Part shown: positions 12,277 through 25,178 of the stretch, in pieces
Position numbering within the stretch: position 1 is the first letter of the stretch
How the letters are laid out: every line of letters begins with the position of its first letter
NCBI GenBank assembly: GCA_003024785.1
Contig: PUQB01000191.1
Coordinates: forward strand, 186,001-250,000
Direction of reading: 5' to 3'
Length of the DNA: 64,000 nucleotides
From: Selaginella tamariscina
Lineage: Eukaryota; Streptophyta; Lycopodiopsida; Selaginellales; Selaginellaceae
Position numbers and translations under genes: made by a program
The notes under the pieces: model-generated
Databases searched by the model: none
The model's input: only the letters and a program-made list of their open reading frames with translations
What the model was told of the DNA's origin: nothing

Positions 12277-13889
12277 GTGTGTATGTGTGGTGTGTGTGTG
12301 CGCGTGCAAGGGTGTATAAGATGAGCATGTTCCTGCCAGTGCATCGTGTGTGAGAAAGAGATGGAGAGAGAATCTTTCCCTGTAAACGAAAACATGAAAA
12401 CTCAATATAAAAATCTATCTCTTAGTACGTTTGAAACATTTTTATATATTTAATTTTAATTATAAAATTATATTCATTTCACTCTTATTTTGTTAAGAGA
12501 GCATATTTTATAAATCTTAAAGGAAATTTTAAACTTCCAATACTGGAGCTGTAGGATTTAGAGTTTATAACATATATTAATTAAATCATCTAATATATAA
12601 TATAATATTATATATAATATATCACAGGAACAGATAATAATATTTTAATTATGGAATGTAGCTATACATTATTATTATTAAACTAATTATTTACACATTA
12701 CTGTACTTATATCAATTCTCCTTTATGTGGTACTTTTAAAAAGTTCTTCAAGTTCATCCAATAACAACATAAAAAGGGATAAGAGGGTCTTGTCTAACCA
12801 ATATATATATTAAGCAATATCTTTTGTTAAATCATTTGTATATAGATTCAAAACTTTTACATTCAATAAGCAACTTTTGTGTTGTTTTGTAGGCTTAGAG
12901 TTCAATCTATACCAGTGAATGCATATCATTAAATTTCTACAATCCCTTTTTATTGGTTGTAGATGAGCATTAAAATTTGTTAAATATTGCATACAAGAAA
13001 TTGCATAGTTTCTATCATCCAAAACCATAATATTAAAATCAGATTTGAATTATCATTTTATGTTTCTTTTACCATTGAACTATTATAAGGAAAGTAAATA
13101 TTTTTAATCCAGATCAAGTATTCACGCCATTTGCACCTTCTTAAATTTCTTTAAAAGTAATTAAACTTTGATGATTTTTTTTTACTTTACAATGCATTTA
13201 AATTTTGCCAATGCCTTAAATCTTTCAAATAAATACTTTTAAAAAAATTCTAAATTACAATATACTCTTAAGAGGAATATTTTCAATAAAGTATGTGGTT
13301 GTGCATGTCCTACAAAAGAAGTAGTCAAAAGCCATATTTAAAACTATAAGTTAAATCACACATTTTCTTACCCACACATATGAACTTCATTATCATTGAG
13401 TATTTTTACTAGACCATTGAAATGGTAATATATGTTTTTTATTCAAATTTGATATTACTAATGATTGATTATCACGGAGGATGGCAAATTGCTCCACTCT
13501 CCTTGTCCATTTTGGTATAAAAACCTTAGTAAAAGAGTAAAACATTTTTAAAATATAACTTTGAGTTGTTTCTGTAACATGACCTTTATCAAAATGAACT
13601 TACTTGGTCTACATGAGTTTAAATAATTATAAAATCTATCATTTTCAATATCTCATGTTCACTTTCATGATTGCTCTCGTTAAGATTTTCATAGATATTT
13701 TTGTTATTGGACATCATTCATTAATTACTCTAAAAAATCCAACTTTCTTTGTTTAACTTATCATTTTTTCTTCAACATAATTTTCATTTATAAAAATATT
13801 TTCATCTTATTTTCTTTTGCTACTTCCTAATGCAAAGTAAAAATTAAATGATAAAATAAATCACTTTGATGTCATCCAATATTGTCTTG
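12277..13889. other. AT-rich spacer of arm A
   Basis: No gene seen. Matches 31955-35400 of arm B in reverse complement, apart from the solo LTR inserted in B. The sequence around 13226-13240 ('tctttcaaataaatac', preceded by 'ccttaaa') is the uninterrupted version of that LTR's target site. Confidence 0.65.
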
Positions 13890-15480
13890 AGTTAATGAGT
13901 TAATTAACCATGAATTAATAGTTAATTAATTGATTATTAATATTCAAATCCAACTTAAGTTAGTCAATAATAGTCAATATCAATTAACTTTGGTCAACGA
14001 TGATTAACATAGTCAATATTGATCAATATCCTATTAATGTGAATCAATAATATGATCGATATTTAATTGTAACCATTAGCTTTTATTGTCAATATACAAT
14101 TCATACTGTGCTATTTTAACTTCATAGTTGTACATCACATTCTAAGGTTATTGTTATGTATATATTTTCTGTATAAGTATATTAAACCCCGTAAGTGTGC
14201 ACAACAAGTTTAAGGTTTTGGGGAACCCGATTGGGGAGGGGAGAGAAAACCCCACCAACCCCACCGATGTAGGGGTGGGGTGAGCTACTCTCGACGATCG
14301 TTGAGACCAATAGATTGTCGTCTCAATTAATTTTTGATTAGTGCATGATCAACACTAGTTAATGCCACATCAATATTGGTTTCCTAAATTGGCTAATTAG
14401 TTGTTAATTATAAATATATAAACTCAAATTGGTTCGAATATAAACTTAAATTGGTTCATTAATTCATGTAAAATGTAAATAATAAAAATCATAAAAAAAA
14501 CTTTTTTTATGATTATATTATCACAAACTATGAACTTGTTTATTATAAGGGTAATAACACATGTTCACCAGAATCTATTTACTTGAATTAGATGTACTAC
14601 GTCCAACAATAACGAATTTATAGTTATAATTAAATTTAATTAAATTATTAATATGAATTTAAATGTAAGATTTTTAAATTTAGGTAAATAAAAATTATTA
14701 TTCCATAACAATATGTATTTAGGATTGATTGCATGGGGTACTCGAGAAAAGAGGATCTTGGAAAAACATATACATATAGGTATATGTACATAATTAATAT
14801 AGAATCTTTTAAGAAACTAGTAAATAACAACCGTTTTTTATAGTTTGCACATAATAATCAAGTTAAAATCATTAATCATCTTTAAGTTGGACTTTAAATT
14901 AAGTTTATTTGGTGGTTTTAATAATGATTAAATGTTGTATATGATGTTATAGAATAGCAAATCAACACAAGGGAGAGCTCATGGGACTTACTAACGTGTT
15001 AAGATATTAAATTGTTAAACTTATTAATGTTGTAAATATGTACATTTACTAATAATGATATGCATGAGGTCAATACATGTGTTGCACACCAAGAATGTTC
15101 AACCATACCAAACATATAAGGAATATTCTTTTAATTTGATCTTGTAGTTAAGATTCACTTGAGTAATAATGTTATTTATAATTTAATTTTATATTAATGA
15201 CATTTTTTATCTTTAAGTGTAGAGGTACAATTTAAGATAGGTGAAGAATCTCATTTATAATAGGATTTGAAAAATAATTATGTATAACATGAAATAATGC
15301 AAGTGAATTGATGTTACGCTCGCCTCAACGATCAAATTTGTATTCTTATCTTGAATAACATATAAAAATACATAAAACATCGTTTATATAACAATGAAAA
15401 CACACATATAAACTGATTGCATACATGTGCTTGTAACAAACATTACCTACTTTTATATAAAGATACTCAGACATACTGAT
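13890..15480. repeat. Direct copy of the polyphenol oxidase 3' flank (partner 29880-31195)
   Basis: The order of 'gagttaattaacc', 'ccaacttaagtt', 'tttggtcaacga', 'aatttaaatgtaagatttttaaatttagg', 'ggaggatcttgnaaaacatatac' and 'aatgcaagtgaatt' is the same as downstream of PPO. Arm A therefore carries PPO exon 2 remains followed by PPO 3' flank: it is a deleted PPO copy. A unique CCCC/GGGG-rich insert lies at about 14215-14385. The duplicate ends about 70 bp upstream of the Der start codon. Confidence 0.75.
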
Positions 15481-15514
15481 AATTGATACTTACATTTCTA
15501 TTTTTGAGTGCCCT

Positions 15515-15535
15515 GTTTAGGGTTTAGGGTTTAGG
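15515..15535 (+). promoter_or_regulatory. Telo-box (TTTAGGG repeats) upstream of the Der gene
   Basis: Three tandem TTTAGGG-type units lie 18-38 nt before the start codon. Plant telo-boxes (AAACCCTA) occur in promoters and leaders of translation and ribosome-biogenesis genes, which fits a Der GTPase. Only three units are present, so this is a regulatory motif and not a chromosome end. Confidence 0.6.
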
Positions 15536-15552
15536 TATAGGGTTCTTTAGAG

Positions 15553-18500
15553 ATGGGCATTAGGCGTACATTCAAGAGACTGCGGTTGCCGCTGCAATCC
15601 ATTGCCTACAACGGGGTAAGCACTCTCTCTGTAATTATAATAATATTATTTGCATTCAGTTCTATATTAAATGTAATTGTATAGATTTCATTACATTATA
15701 TCTTGTGTTAATTGATATTATTATTTATTGACAAATATTAATAATATATTGTTTATAGAGCAGCTCGCCATGTCCCAGGAAGAACCATATTTTAACATTT
15801 TATACAGAACAATCACATTTTTGGTTACACAAACAAAGGCAGTTTCATACGTCAAGTTTCACGTTATTCCCACGTGTAAGAGAAACACCAATTATCAAGA
15901 AAAGAGAGGCAGTTTTAACACTCAAGTTAGGAGAATCAATTAGTAAGTTTGTGTGTGGTGTAACGCGTATATCCTTATATAGACATACACACATCTATAC
16001 ATATGCATATAAAGAATATATATTGTAATAGTTCAATCAACTAACTTATATATCGATTTATATATACTGTGACTTGTGTGTTGTGTTGTGTGTGTGTGAG
16101 AGAGAGAGAGAGAGGAATTAGGGGTATAACTTAATGAAGATCATCTATGAAAGTGTGTAATGTTAGTATTAAGCATTATATTGGAAGTAATATAGATGTC
16201 AATATATACTTGTGTGTGTGTATGTTGAATGCATATAACATCATATCATGTAATAATGATCAAGATAATGTGGCAACATTTCATATGGAGTATGTATATA
16301 TGTTTATGTATTTATGTGTATGTACACAGTGGATACAAATAGTCTCGCGAATTCTGAAGTATTAAATAACGGTATACTTTTTGATACACGAAGATGCAGA
16401 ATCAGCGAGTGACAGTGCGGAGGATATACCACAAGAACAAGAATATACTCAGAAGGCACAGACAGTGGAGGAATCTGACGTGGAAAATCCAGATATTCTC
16501 GAGGAAGGAGTGTCGTATGAGAAAATCGAAGAAGCAGCTAAGGTTGCCGTTCAACAGCCTATGCCAAACGTGATCATCCTTGGAAGGCCAAATGTGGGTA
16601 AATCTTCACTCTATAACAGGTATATATCGTGTATATAGACTATATACATGTATAGAAATATTTATATAATTAAGTGAAATATGGTGCTCACTTATATATA
16701 TAATAACACCCGCACATATGCTGGTATATCTACATTTATGCATATCACATGTGCTGGTCTGTGTGTGTGTTTGTGTTATCAATCTAAAATATCATATATA
16801 TATAAAAGCATCAATTAAAGGCTGTACTTACATGTAGTTATAAGTATACTCTTGTAACATATATGAAATGTATGTGTTTATACAACATGACACACACACA
16901 TACACACACAAACATGTGTTTTGTACAGGCTTGTACACCGTAGAGAAGCCATCGTATACGATACGCCGGACAGCCACGTGACAAGAGATATACGAGAAGG
17001 CACAGCAAAGCTGTCTGATTTACAATTTAAGGTGTTCGATTCTGCCGGGCTTGAAACATCTGACGAGAAAACTGGGAGTGTTCTTGAGAGAACGACCGCT
17101 TTAACACAGAACTTCCTTAAAACATGCCATGCAGCACTCCTGCTCATCGATGGAAGGTATACATTAATATTTATGTGTATTTTGTGTACATGTATGCATA
17201 CATACACTATACATTATACATACATGCATACTTAAACAGTACATATATCATATACATATACATTCAGTACAAATGTTTGCAGGGCTGGAGTACATCCATT
17301 AGACGTGGAAGCAGCAAACTGGTTTAGGAAGCTTAATGTGAATATTCCAATTATATTAGTGGTAAACAAGGCAGAAAAAATGACCGGAGATATGCACATT
17401 GTGGCAAATATTGCAGAGAGTTATATGCTCGGCCTTGGAGACCCTGTAGCTGTTTCGGCAGAGACTGGTGAAGGCTTAGCTGATCTATTTCAACGTCTTC
17501 AGCCTATTTTAGACGCCGCAGTTCAGAAACTCAAGGAACAAGAAGCAGGTGTGTATGTGTGTGTGTGTGTGTAATACTTCGCTATATACCATATATTCCC
17601 AATGATATACAATTTAACATTTTATATACGAATATATTTATACATACACAGCTTTATGATGGTCTTTTGTACTAATTGGATTTAACTTATATTAAGATAT
17701 AAACTACGTAAAACTGATGTAAATCTGGATAAAACTTTCATCTTGAGAATATAAATTGTTATTGTATATACAATAAAAGCTTCCTCTAAGATTATATGTA
17801 ATTATATATAATGCATAATTTATAATCATAATTACATATACCTTTATTCATATATCAAATTATAAATCTACAATATATTTCAATAATATTATAAATAAAC
17901 AATTTAGAAGCAGAGGGGTTATTGCATACAGTTTCTATGATTAATAACTCATATTAGTTATATCAGACTTACATAGTTTTACTTGATTAAATCCTAATTA
18001 TTTGTTCTTATTCAACTAGCTGTCATTAAAATTTTGCATATTACCATAAATATCATTAATCTTAAATATAAATATAAGTTTTAAACCTAATAAAATATAA
18101 ATTTTCTATTTAATAATATATACAATATAAAAAAAAAAACTATTAATTAAAATATGTGTTAACAGAGGAGGAGAAGATTATGGGAGGCCAGAAACCTCTA
18201 CGTCTTGCAATTTCGGGACGGCCAAACGTTGGAAAATCAACAATAATCAACACGTTACTTAGAAAGCAGCGTGTTCTCACAGGTATATATAAAGTTTTAT
18301 ATATTATGAAATACTCCACTGTTTATGAAAATATAATATTATGTATCTGCTACTCAATTATTATTCAATAACATGTACACTATGGTAAAAGGTTACATTA
18401 TTATATTAATTTGAGGTTATTGTATTTACAGGTCCAGAACCTGGTCTTACAAGAGATGCTATACGCGTTGATTTTGAGTTCAATAAAAAGCCCGTTTGCT

Positions 18501-20159
18501 TGGTAATGTATAAATGTATCCATTAATTTAACTTTTTCATGTGTATAGCTAGTAAATATAATGACCTAAATATTGTAATTAAATATTGTAAATGATTTGC
18601 CATATATAATGTGTGTGTGTGTGTGTTTATGGCAAGTATTAATGTTGTTTACCATTGTTTATTAATAACTTAGCTTTTGCAAAACTTCAGTTTTCTTAAT
18701 ACAATATTATAAATCTGTGTTTGATTAGTATTTATATAAATTTTCCAGGTTGATACAGCAGGGTGGATACAGAGATCACAATTAGAAGAAGGCCCTGTTT
18801 CTCTAAGTGCTATGCTTGCTCGAAGAAGTTTAATGACCGCTCATGTTGTTGCGGTCGTTCTCGATGCTGCAGAGGTCTGTAATATATGTGTGTGTGTGCG
18901 TGTGCGTGTGCGTGTCCGTGCGTACGCATATGTGTATATTTGTATAGAAATGTCATACAGTATTTATGTATGTGACTGGTGATAGAACCATTTATAAAGC
19001 TAAAGTCACAAACAAAAACATGTTTATGTAATGCTTCTTTGTATAGAGCGACAACACGCGTATGTCTCAGAAAGTACATTAAATTCCCCTCTCCCTCTCT
19101 CTCTCTCGCCATGCATAGTCAAAGATGAAGTAAACACATAGGCGAAACAGACACATACTGACAACACACACTGTTAACTATGCAGATTGCTTCGACAAAG
19201 ATGACACTTAGGCATTCTGAGGCGGCATTAGCAAGATGGATAACAGAAGAAGGGCGAGCCCTCATGATCATTGTCAACAAAATGGACGTCTTCAGAGGCC
19301 AGAAAAATGCAGACCTTCGTAAACAGCTCATGGAAGCCGTTCCCAAAGAAATCCAATTGACTCTACCTCAGGTGTGTGTGTTGCGTGAGTGTACGTCCTT
19401 ACATTTGTCCACACATCTGTGTGGAATATGTGTGTGTGTGTGCCTGTGCGTGTGTGTGTTACTAACAGTTTAACGCATCATGCAGGTACTTGGGGTGCCT
19501 ATAATATTTGTATCAGCTATTAAGGGGCGTGGCAGATCGACGATAATGAATATAGCGTTTGAATTATATGAGAAATGGTGTACACGTATCCCCACTCCAA
19601 GACTTAATCGCTGGTTATACAAGGTAAATCTCTCTCTCTCTCTCTCACGTTTTTATCTACATAAACATTTATGTAGAGAGACAGAGCATCTATATCATAT
19701 TTGTACTTATAGGTATAATACGTGTTTTTATGTGTGAACTGAGTTACCTGTATGTCCTCTCTCTCTCTCTCTCTCTCTTTCTTACACACACACACACACA
19801 CACCACATATCTTGTACATGCTCACTAAGGTTGTGTGTATGAGAGAGAGAGAGATCTAAATGCTATAAATATGTATAATACTTGATAAGCACACACACGC
19901 AAGCTAACTGTGTGTGTGATTACATATACAGGTTCTTGCACGTCATCCAAAGAGGAAAGATGAGAAGAGGGCGAAGCCAAGATACATGACACAAGTGAAA
20001 GCGAGGCCTCCTACGTTTGTTTTGTTTGTGGCGGGTTTCTACAGCCTTGAAGATCACGAGCTCAGGTTTATTAGCAATGCTATACGTGAAGATTTCCATC
20101 TTGGAGGCATACCCTTGCGAGTTTTACAGAGGACCAAGAAAGAGCTTGAAGGTGTATGA
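15553..20159 (+). CDS. Organellar Der/EngA double Era-like GTPase
   Basis: Eleven exons: 15553-15615, 15759-15942, 16394-16619, 16929-17156, 17283-17548, 18166-18282, 18432-18502, 18749-18874, 19186-19371, 19486-19623, 19932-20159. All phases agree and no internal stop occurs (610 aa). Residues 1-80 ([16 protein letters not shown]...) are basic and acid-poor, as in an organelle presequence. An acidic linker (90-140) follows. G domain 1: GRPNVGKSS near 147, HVTRD, DSAG near 195, NKAE near 262, SAE near 290. G domain 2: GRPNVGKST near 340, GLTRDA, DTAG, NKMD near 458, VSA near 499. A KH-like domain ends the protein. Der proteins bind the large ribosomal subunit during its assembly, so the likely role is in plastid or mitochondrial ribosomes. 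The exon 3 acceptor is the least certain junction. Confidence 0.92.
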
Positions 20160-20352
20160 GTAAGTCTTAACTAAATCAGTAAACTCATTATAGATATTGT
20201 GTGTGTGTGTGTGTGTGTGTGTAGATAGATACATACATAATCATAACATTCTCCAACTTGGAGGCATACCCCTGCGAGTTTTACAGAGGACCAAGAAAGA
20301 GCTTGAAGGTGTATGAGTAAGTCTTAACTAAATCAGTAAACTCATTATAGAT

Positions 20353-20390
<38 letters not shown>

Positions 20391-20437
20391 GATACATACA
20401 TATACCCTATTTAAGTTTATCATAACATTTTCCAACC
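20100..20437 (+). repeat. 157-bp tandem duplication of the Der 3' coding end and UTR
   Basis: The last 20 codons of Der, the stop, and the 3' flank with its (GT)n tract (20100-20256) are repeated immediately at 20257-20437, nearly unchanged (one C/T difference in the coding part; a longer GT tract and about 20 extra bases in copy 2). The first stop codon ends translation, so the second copy would be untranslated. Confidence 0.9.
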
Positions 20438-21524
20438 TCTTTCTTGACTGACAAACATGAGTGAGCTTGAGAAACATGAGTGAACTTCAAAGTGATAAAA
20501 GATTATTATAAAAATATTTAAATATTCTTATATTAAAAATAATATTTAAAAATATCGAGGCATCACAACGAAGTAGTTTAATTATTATTATGATATATAC
20601 AAATATATATTAAATTTTTTATTTTTCTGTATTAACTCCATTAAATTTAAACTGTAATAAACTAATTACCATCGAAATCTTTTTAGTGAACAGCAATTGT
20701 GAATTAATAAAATATAAATGCTAGTTATCCTTTAGGATGTGTGTTTGAACAGCGTGTGTGTCATGTTGTTTACATAAGTTGTTATAATAGTATACTTATA
20801 TGAATTATCTATACATGTACATACACCAACAGTTAAATGTATTTCTATATAAATACTTGTACTACATAAAATAAAACCTAATAATATTATAAATTATTTA
20901 TTAATGGAGACAGCCCACCACTAACCAAACCGTCCAGAATATATGAAATTTATAATAAGGTGAAGAATGACAATACAGATGAGCAACAAAAGTTTATAAA
21001 ATTACTTAACTTTATACTATTATTAAAAAACCATTTTGTGTTGGACAATTTACAAATATTAAAATATTTTTTAAAGAAAATTATAACAAAAGTAAAAACA
21101 TCAACATAATTTAATTTTTAAATTGTTATTGAAAATGAATTTCATATATAAACTCTATTGTCAAAAATAATACTTTATTCATAATCACTATGATTTGAAA
21201 TCAAATCTCCGACACTGAATAAAAGACATAATTAAATACTTAATCACCTGTCGTCAGGAATTCTCAACATCAACCACACCTTCGTTGTTGCATAATGCAT
21301 TGGCATAAGATGAACCTTTTAGTATAGTTAAGTTTCATCTTAGACTTTTGTTCCAAAGTTTCAATAGAAACTTCATTATTATTATTATTATTAAAAACTA
21401 ATAAAAACCGTTGATAGTAAAAAAAAGTTTTAAATACAATGTGTATGTAATCACACACAGTTTATAAGCACTATTATACATACAGATTTTAACCTTGCAC
21501 GTTAAGGGCGAACGGATCCACAGC
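20438..21524. other. AT-rich intergenic stretch
   Basis: No gene seen. Very AT-rich, with short (TAT)n and A/T runs. No conserved coding frame. Confidence 0.6.
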
Positions 21525-21605
21525 GTGTGGGGTGAGGCATGTCACTGCATGTTATACAGAGGACAAAGGTGCATGAGTAAGTTTTAATCAAAATATAAAC
21601 TTGTT

Positions 21606-21658
<53 letters not shown>

Positions 21659-21892
21659 ATATATATAATGGAGATTTATGCTTGGGTACATACGTCCGTA
21701 CACACCCTTGAAAGATACTAGTAAAGTGCCTGTGTACACATGGATAAATGTATGTTGAAGTTTCTAAACATATTACTTATTAACAATGCAATACGTAAAC
21801 TTTGGGTGACATACCCTTGTGCGTTATACAGAGGATGGGTAAGCTCTTAATCCGTCAAATAAACTTGCTATAAATTGCGTGCGTGCGTGCGT
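21525..21892 (+). repeat. Two diverged copies of the Der terminal exon
   Basis: At 21525-21650 ('gttatacagagga...ggtgcatgagtaagttttaa', then AT and GT tracts) and at 21778-21892 ('taacaatgcaatacgtaaac', 'gacatacccttgtgcgttatacagagga', then a GCGT tract) the text follows the Der last exon and its 3' flank with substitutions and deletions. With the fresh copy at 20257 there are four versions of this end in 1.8 kb. Confidence 0.7.
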
Positions 21893-21893
21893 A

Positions 21894-24104
21894 TTAGAGT
21901 TTTAACCTGAAGTGTTGATAAGTCGCAATATGTGGTTACGAAACGATCATCCATGTTATCATCCTATGTGAGCAACTTTAAATTCTTCAAGAAGATCCTA
22001 AACTTCCGACTCAAATGGCTATGTAGATATGAGACTAGTCCCCTAGAGTAAGTACCCTAGTGACCCCTTAGGTAGACTTTAGGATTCTGCCCTAAGAGAC
22101 CTAAACAAGCTCATGCTGACGTGCCTTGCACATACCGAATAGAGTTAAAGTGTCATAATTTACCCCTTGGGAAATCACCCTCACATCAGAGTACAACTAA
22201 TTTAGAGTGACAAAAGGTACCCTAACCCATGACTAACCCCTAAAGGCAAATTTGTGAGGCCAAATTATATCCTAAACTTAGGGTTAGTACTTAGTGTCAA
22301 TATGAATGTGCACATGAGACAAATATGAATTGTCATAGTTTTTATATGACTCCTCTTTACTTTGGACGTAACTGTTATTACCTATTGTACTATGTTAATG
22401 GACCCTAAATATAATAGAAAACATGCCCGTTTAGTAGTGATGGTTTGGTCAAGTGTCATTAGGTATTTACAAGAAACTCTAGGCGAAGCTAGAATTTACC
22501 TTCTCAAAAACTCACTCCCGATTTTGACGTCCCAGTTAAGCTGATTGGTTAATGCAAATGAGTTTGGCATGCTAAGTAAGGTTAGGAACACCCCTAGGGT
22601 TGTCCTAACCCATGCCCTAAAATTCCCACCCGTTCGGGTTTAGGGGTAGGAATTAGGTTTTGTTAATAACTCATCTCATTAACTAAGGGATCAGCATTTT
22701 GTGCCAGCCCACTTATACATGTAAGAAGGGGGAAGGGGCTCCGTCACATAAATAAGGTAAAGTATGTAGGAGTGAGGGTTCATGGGTTCATGATTGAGTT
22801 TGTTACTCTTTTCCCGGTGCAAGCTCTAGCTTATGTCATCAAGGCACAACCCTTTATTGTGCCACCTTAACTTTTAGACAATAGGGATACATCCCATCTT
22901 CGGCTTAACATTAACGAATCCATGCATGGGAGGCCTTGTTAAACTACACGTTCCAAGAGTTAAAGGTTAATCTCAAGCTCTTCTTTCACATCAAGCTAAG
23001 ACTAACACTCACAATTAAGCAGGGCATGTTTGTGTTTTTATACAACTGTGGGCGTGAGATCTTGGCTGACAGGTTCTTGTTTCCCAATTCCTGAGGGTTC
23101 ACTAAAGGGTTCTAGAGTTGGCACTTAGGAGCCGCGTTTGTGGTATGTGGTGTAATTCTTGAATCTAAAAGGCTATGGCATGATATCCCACATCGTAGAA
23201 GATAATGTCACATGAAGATTTGACACTAGGCTAGATAACTCACGGTACAAAGCTTGAAAGACGCCCTTTGGGGTTGTGTCATGTGGTTGTGGCCAAGGGG
23301 TTGGATACTCTAGCAAATAGGCAGGCTTGTGCTCATACTAAGGTGTTAAGCCTTGGGCATCCTTAAGGAAGGTTAGGTCTCATAATTAGGTGTGTTTTGG
23401 CACACTTGGTTAGGGGGAGTGTTCTCCTTGCAATCCAAGGGTTCAAGGTAAGCTTGATAGTATGAGCCATTTCGTGAGGCACTCACAAGGTCATGTACTT
23501 AGAATTATCCAAACCTAGGCTTATGGAATTTACTTAGTTTAACACTCATGTCCTCCTATGGCGCACACTCATGTTTTCATTAAATACTAACCTTAAGTCT
23601 AGGGTATGACTTGGCCACTCGAACCTTTAGGGGTTAGTCATGGCTTAAAGTACCCTTGTCACCCTAAAGGGTTTGTATTTTCGGATAAGGGTGATTCCTC
23701 AAGGGGTAAGTGACGATGTCTTAGCTTTATCACGGAGGTATGTATAAGGCACATCTCCTTGATGAAGTTAGAGCATGAGCCTATCTAGGTCTACTGGGAC
23801 AAGATCCTAAAGTCTACTCGGTAAAGTTAGGGCAACCCTAGGGTTAGGTCAATCCTACACTGAAGCCAATTAAAAATTTAACTAAGACATGAAAAACAAG
23901 GGGAGAACCTTTTACAAGATAAGTTCTAACTTCATTAAAATTTCTTATAAATATTTAATGATACCCAATTGAACCATCACTAGATAATTAAGTGTATTAA
24001 GTAGGCCTATTGTTTACTACATTTAAAGCCTATCAACATAGTTCAATAGGTAATAACAATTAACTTTCAAAGTAAAGAGCAATCAGAATAAAAAATATAA
24101 TAAT
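21894..24104 (-). mobile_element. Nested LTRs: a minus LTR split by a plus-orientation LTR piece
   Basis: 21894-22330 follows the LTR family on the minus strand from its 3' end inward. At 22331 the sequence switches to TGTCATAGTTTTTATATGAC, the family's start on the plus strand, and continues to about 23833. It then returns to minus orientation and ends near 24104 at the reverse complement of the family start. The plus piece lacks its own 3' end, so it is truncated or formed by rearrangement. An integrase scrap on the minus strand lies just beyond. Confidence 0.65.
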
Positions 24105-24129
24105 ATTTATCAAATATACAAACTTCAAA

Positions 24130-24266
24130 CATTGTAGATGGATAAAGTTCACATATTTGGAGATGAATGTCCAATTTAGTTGTTTTATTAAACCATCAGT
24201 TTGTGAATGATACAAAAAGGTAAACGAGTGTTTAAATCTTGACACCTTTAATACCTTTGCGATCAA
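24130..24266 (-). pseudogene. Ty3/gypsy integrase fragment
   Basis: The minus strand reads FTFLYHSQTDGLIKQLNWTFISKYV, which matches the end of the integrase core, where YHPQTDGQTE..N..L...LR is near-universal in gypsy elements. It sits beside the U3 end of the minus-strand LTR (21894-24104), which is where integrase ends in Ty3/gypsy elements (and not in copia). This ties the LTR family to Ty3/gypsy. Nothing else of pol was found. Confidence 0.6.
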
Positions 24267-24477
24267 AGTCGGATCGTTTGAGAATATTTATTTTATATAA
24301 GAGTGTTGCAACATAAACATTTATAAACTTTAATATCCCTATTGAGTCTGAAAAGTTAAACAACTTTGAATATAATTTAATACCCCTATTGAACAAGTAT
24401 AAATGTGTGTGTGTGTGTCCCCTTGCATGTGCACACGTGTGTGTGTGTGTGAAAATACGTATATATGGATTATTTCA

Positions 24478-24780
24478 GGTGATTGAAGATAAAATAAAAG
24501 TATTTGAGAGTTTCCTAGAGCAGACATTCAAGGTCATTTACATAAAAGTCATGGGTCTGTTGAAGCTTAACAAGATCATAATTATTAATGTTTACAACAA
24601 GATTAAGAAGTTGCACAAGAAAATGTTAACCTTCCCACTATTAAAGAACTGTAAAGTGAATGATTTATACAAGAAGTTTGTTAGTGTTTGTGTGAAGCAT
24701 AAGATTGTGATTGTAAAGAGTGACGCATTTAAAGAGTGTAAGTTAATAATTGGTGATTTTTTTGTTGTAGATTTGAAGGT
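24478..24780 (+). CDS. Possible orphan exon, unknown protein
   Basis: About 100 codons without a stop in AT-rich DNA, preceded by TATTTCAG and followed by AAG|GTATGA, so it has the shape of an internal exon. The peptide is rich in Lys, Ile and Val (VIEDKIKVFESFLEQTF, then VYNKIKKLHKKM). I recognise no family. The frame also runs open into the (GT)n upstream. It may be a captured exon or chance. Confidence 0.25.
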
Positions 24781-24784
24781 ATGA

Positions 24785-25139
24785 CAATGGGTTTATTTTA
24801 GTTTTCATAATTTTTTATAGAAGTAATTGGTCATGGTCATGAATGTCATAATAGCTAGTCACAATTGCTTATTATATGAATGTTATTTAAGATATTATTT
24901 TGTTAATATTTATGGCTTCATAACTTTTTACAAACAAATATTATATAATCATAAAATGGAATCAATATAAAAATAATCAAAGACATATTCATTAATCAAA
25001 ATTGACTTTCTTGTAAAGCAAAATATAATTTTAAATTAAGCAAAATCGTGCATGATTATTTAATAAACATATCACATTTAAAATGTATATATGATGTTTT
25101 TTGTTACAAAAACATATCAAGAGATTACTCTAAAAAATG

Positions 25140-25178
<39 letters not shown>

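Larger units (their letters stand above)
5160..13885. repeat. Inverted duplication, arm A (partner 31955-41940)
   Basis: Blocks in this arm recur in reverse order and complement in arm B: 'ccagccccttttcaaaat' (6246) with 40835; the tRNA-Ile; all five PPR exons; the PPO exon relic; 'tgtggttgtgcatg' (13292) with 32555; and 'ttaaatgataaaataaatcactttg' territory at 13845 with 31975. Identity is visibly high in exons and lower in spacers. Arm B has a solo LTR that arm A lacks. Arm A has the CCR exon and second tRNA that arm B lacks. The hAT block inside is not inverted with the rest. Confidence 0.85.

Noticed and set aside
15514..15535. Chromosome-end or interstitial telomere array
   Set aside because: Only three units, placed right at a gene start. 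A telo-box is the better reading.
22362..22544. Short frames inside LTRs, also at 32628-32831, 33169-33677, 42796-43081 and 46012-46203
   Set aside because: These are fragments of non-coding LTR sequence, not kept between copies.
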